DNA of 64,000 nucleotides. Source: Pleomorphovibrio marinus. GTDB taxonomy: Bacteria > Bacteroidota > Bacteroidia > Cytophagales > Cyclobacteriaceae. Position numbers and translations under genes: made by a program. Below the pieces are notes generated by a model. That model worked only from the letters and a program-made list of their open reading frames with translations. It did not search any database and was not told where the DNA came from. Location: positions 806,001 to 870,000 of the forward strand of contig NZ_QCXY01000001.1 of NCBI RefSeq assembly GCF_003347495.1. The letters run 5' to 3'. Position 1 is the stretch's first letter. Every line of letters starts with the position of its first letter. Of the stretch, positions 62,388 to 64,000 are shown piece by piece.

Positions 62388-63458
62388 CTATTTTTCTACT
62401 CCCAACATAAAATCCCTCATATACGGCAGGCCCAATTGAAGTAAAGGGCTTAACAGGTGCAGATGTTTTCTTAATCCCTTCAAGTACCATTCTTGCCCAA
62501 CCAAACCGAAAGTCATTGCATTGACCCTTCTCACCGTTCTCCGGATTCTTGGCAACCTCATATTTTCGTAGTTTTTGATATTTCCTGAACAAATTGCCTT
62601 CGCTAGAGCTGCTGCATCAGCAAATCCTAAATTCATACCCCTGGCTCCCAGAGGTGAATGCTGGTGGGCAGCATCTCCCAAAATCGCTGCATTTCCTTTT
62701 ACCAGTTGTTTGGCCATTTTGTGATGGATAAAAAACTTAGACCCCCACTGTATTCCTTGCACTGAGGTGCCCTCAGGAAGGTCATTTAATAGGTGGGCTT
62801 GGTTTCCTGCCACTCTCCATAGACTATCTTTTATGCGGATCATGATCATTCCTCCTTCCCTATTTAGCCTTATATGGCCTTGGTCAGGATCAAGGTTACA
62901 GGATAGCCATACATCATAAAGAGACCATTCATTGGCATAACTAAAGCCTTCAATGGGAATTTGCAAACTATTCCTCACTGGGCTTTGGGCTCCATCCGCA
63001 CCAATTAAAAAATCAAATGAATCATTAAGTCCAATAACCCTAAATTTTCCCTCCTCAAGGACATGACCTGAATAGGGAACTCCCATTTTCACATCCAATC
63101 CCTTTTGCTTTGCAGCCGAAAGCAATATCCTTTCCGTTTGACTTTGGGGCAATATGAGCATAAATGGATAGGGGTGTTTTGCCTTAGACAGAGGGTTATG
63201 TAGGATAGGTTTTTCCCCTTTCCATATCGTGATGGATTGCATTTTTCTACCTTGTGAAAATAGGGAATCGACAACTCCAAGCTCTCGGAGAAGCATGATG
63301 GAGTGGGGATTGATTCCCAAGGCTTTTGAATAGGGTACTATTTCTCGCTTTTTATCGATGATAGTGGCATAAATGCCATTTTGGGCCAACATAAGACCTA
63401 GGCATAAACCCACAGGGCCTGCCCCTACAATCAAGACGTTCTTTCTGCCGGCATTCAT
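62388..63458 (-). CDS. FAD-dependent monooxygenase (UbiH/PHBH family)
   Basis: A 356-residue flavoprotein hydroxylase. The dinucleotide-binding site is VLIVGAGPVGLCLGLMLAQN (residues 9-28), followed by the DG segment FDFLIGADGAQSPVRNSL and the FAD-ribityl GD motif AAILGDAAHQHSPLGARGMN. These three match para-hydroxybenzoate hydroxylase-type enzymes. The C-terminal part is shorter than in UbiH proper. It is translationally coupled to the VOC gene by a 4-bp ATGA overlap, which suggests both act on the same aromatic or quinone-like compound. Confidence 0.9.
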   Translation of the reverse strand: MNAGRKNVLIVGAGPVGLCLGLMLAQNGIYATIIDKKREIVPYSKALGINPHSIMLLRELGVVDSLFSQGRKMQSITIWKGEKPILHNPLSKAKHPYPFMLILPQSQTERILLSAAKQKGLDVKMGVPYSGHVLEEGKFRVIGLNDSFDFLIGADGAQSPVRNSLQIPIEGFSYANEWSLYDVWLSCNLDPDQGHIRLNREGGMIMIRIKDSLWRVAGNQAHLLNDLPEGTSVQGIQWGSKFFIHHKMAKQLVKGNAAILGDAAHQHSPLGARGMNLGFADAAALAKAICSGNIKNYENMRLPRIRRTVRRVNAMTFGLVGQEWYLKGLRKHLHLLSPLLQLGLPYMRDFMLGVEK

Positions 63459-63841
63459 TTATTTTCTTGTTCGCTATCGTTTTCACACAATATAAAGACG
63501 GTGCCGGCTGGATCAGTCAACCAGTGCATACCTTTAGGAATATCCTCAATTTCATCGCAAAAACGCACACCGTTTTCGTGCAAATATGCTTCCGCCAAAC
63601 CCATCTCCTCTGTCCTTAGTTCCAGCCAAGTCTCTGAATGGGTTTTTGTAGGCACGCAGTCCAGCCACAAAATATTTGGGCCAAACACGACCCGGTGCGT
63701 CCGGGTAATTTCAGGATGGGAAATGGGTCTTTCTTCCAGTTCCAGGCCCAGCGTTTCCCCGTAAAATTGCAAGGTGGCTTGGTACTTGGCTTTTGGGATC
63801 TTAACGGCGATATTAAGTCCTCCCCTAAATGTAGGTTTCAT
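63455..63841 (-). CDS. VOC family (glyoxalase/bleomycin-resistance-like) protein
   Basis: A 128-residue protein starting at 63841 (MKPTFRGGLNIAVKI); the longer frame to 63901 lacks support. It shows the paired beta-alpha-beta-beta-beta modules of the vicinal-oxygen-chelate fold: ATLQFYGETLGLELEERPIS, WLDCVPTKTHSETWLELRTE and MHWLTDPAGTVFILCEN, with DPAGTVF as the usual last metal-site strand. It lies first in a two-gene operon with the FAD monooxygenase. The reaction is unknown. The rest of the window (63842-64000) holds only its upstream region. Confidence 0.85.
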   Translation of the reverse strand: MKPTFRGGLNIAVKIPKAKYQATLQFYGETLGLELEERPISHPEITRTHRVVFGPNILWLDCVPTKTHSETWLELRTEEMGLAEAYLHENGVRFCDEIEDIPKGMHWLTDPAGTVFILCENDSEQENK

Positions 63842-64000
63842 AGTTGTGAATAGTTTGATGGTAAATTCTTCAGCACAGTACAGGACAGTTTTAATTGACA
63901 ATATAAATACCTTAGTTTACGGAATTAAAGATTAAAAGATAAGTGTTCCAAAGCGTTGAAAGATTGCCTTTGAATTTACCGAAAACCATGGAGGTTTACT

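Noticed and set aside
1-64000. tRNA or rRNA genes
   Set aside because: No cloverleaf with conserved TTCRA loop or rRNA-like stretch was recognised by eye; a covariance-model scan would be needed to exclude a tRNA fully.

Overview
The window comes from a Bacteroidota genome, most likely Cytophagales near Cyclobacteriaceae (Algoriphagus, Cyclobacterium or Echinicola-like). This rests on a SusC/SusD pair with an ECF sigma and FecR regulator, type IX secretion (T9SS) sorting domains of both types, DUF4221- and DUF4920-like lipoproteins, the b558-type single-subunit SdhC, promoters of the TAnnTTTG type, and no visible Shine-Dalgarno signals. No rRNA, tRNA, CRISPR array, phage or intact insertion sequence was recognised.

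Left part (1-13.3 kb), mostly core metabolism: sdhA (cut by the window edge) and sdhC on the minus strand; a large T9SS type B surface protein; beta-carbonic anhydrase; fabD; folK; sppA; a fusion of a phosphoserine-phosphatase-like domain to 3-phosphoglycerate dehydrogenase; and three small proteins (DUF4920 lipoprotein, an unknown 67-residue protein, DUF983).

13.4-19.7 kb is one plus-strand operon: TetR regulator, ABC half-transporter with a degenerate ATPase domain, HlyD-type fusion protein, TolC-type outer-membrane protein and an App1-like phosphatidate phosphatase. 20-31.2 kb is a polysaccharide-utilisation locus: sigma factor, FecR anti-sigma factor, STN-domain SusC, SusD, a heparinase II/III-like protein and a GH42-like protein. 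It is followed at 31.3-37.3 kb by a tight cassette of secreted CotH-kinase protein, DUF4956 membrane protein, HlyD-like and TolC-like proteins. That cassette has adaptor and outer-membrane parts but no recognisable energy-coupling pump, and is the best candidate for an undescribed system.

37.3-57 kb is a patchwork. It holds structured intergenic repeats, an S9 peptidase with a large internal deletion, a NagD-like HAD phosphatase, a DUF2490 protein, a PSCyt/DUF1553 plus DUF1501 pair, an AT-rich two-gene insert, an exported Gfo/Idh/MocA oxidoreductase, an M14 carboxypeptidase, two DUF4221-like lipoproteins embedded in a roughly 110-bp repeat family, a decayed coding remnant, an AT-rich TupA-like ATP-grasp gene, an M1 metallopeptidase and a small beta-barrel protein.

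The right end (56.6-64 kb) holds another Gfo/Idh/MocA oxidoreductase, a GNAT acetyltransferase, a CynX-type MFS transporter, an alpha/beta hydrolase, a UPF0316 membrane protein, an apparently exported DHDPS-family protein, and an FAD monooxygenase translationally coupled to a VOC-family protein.
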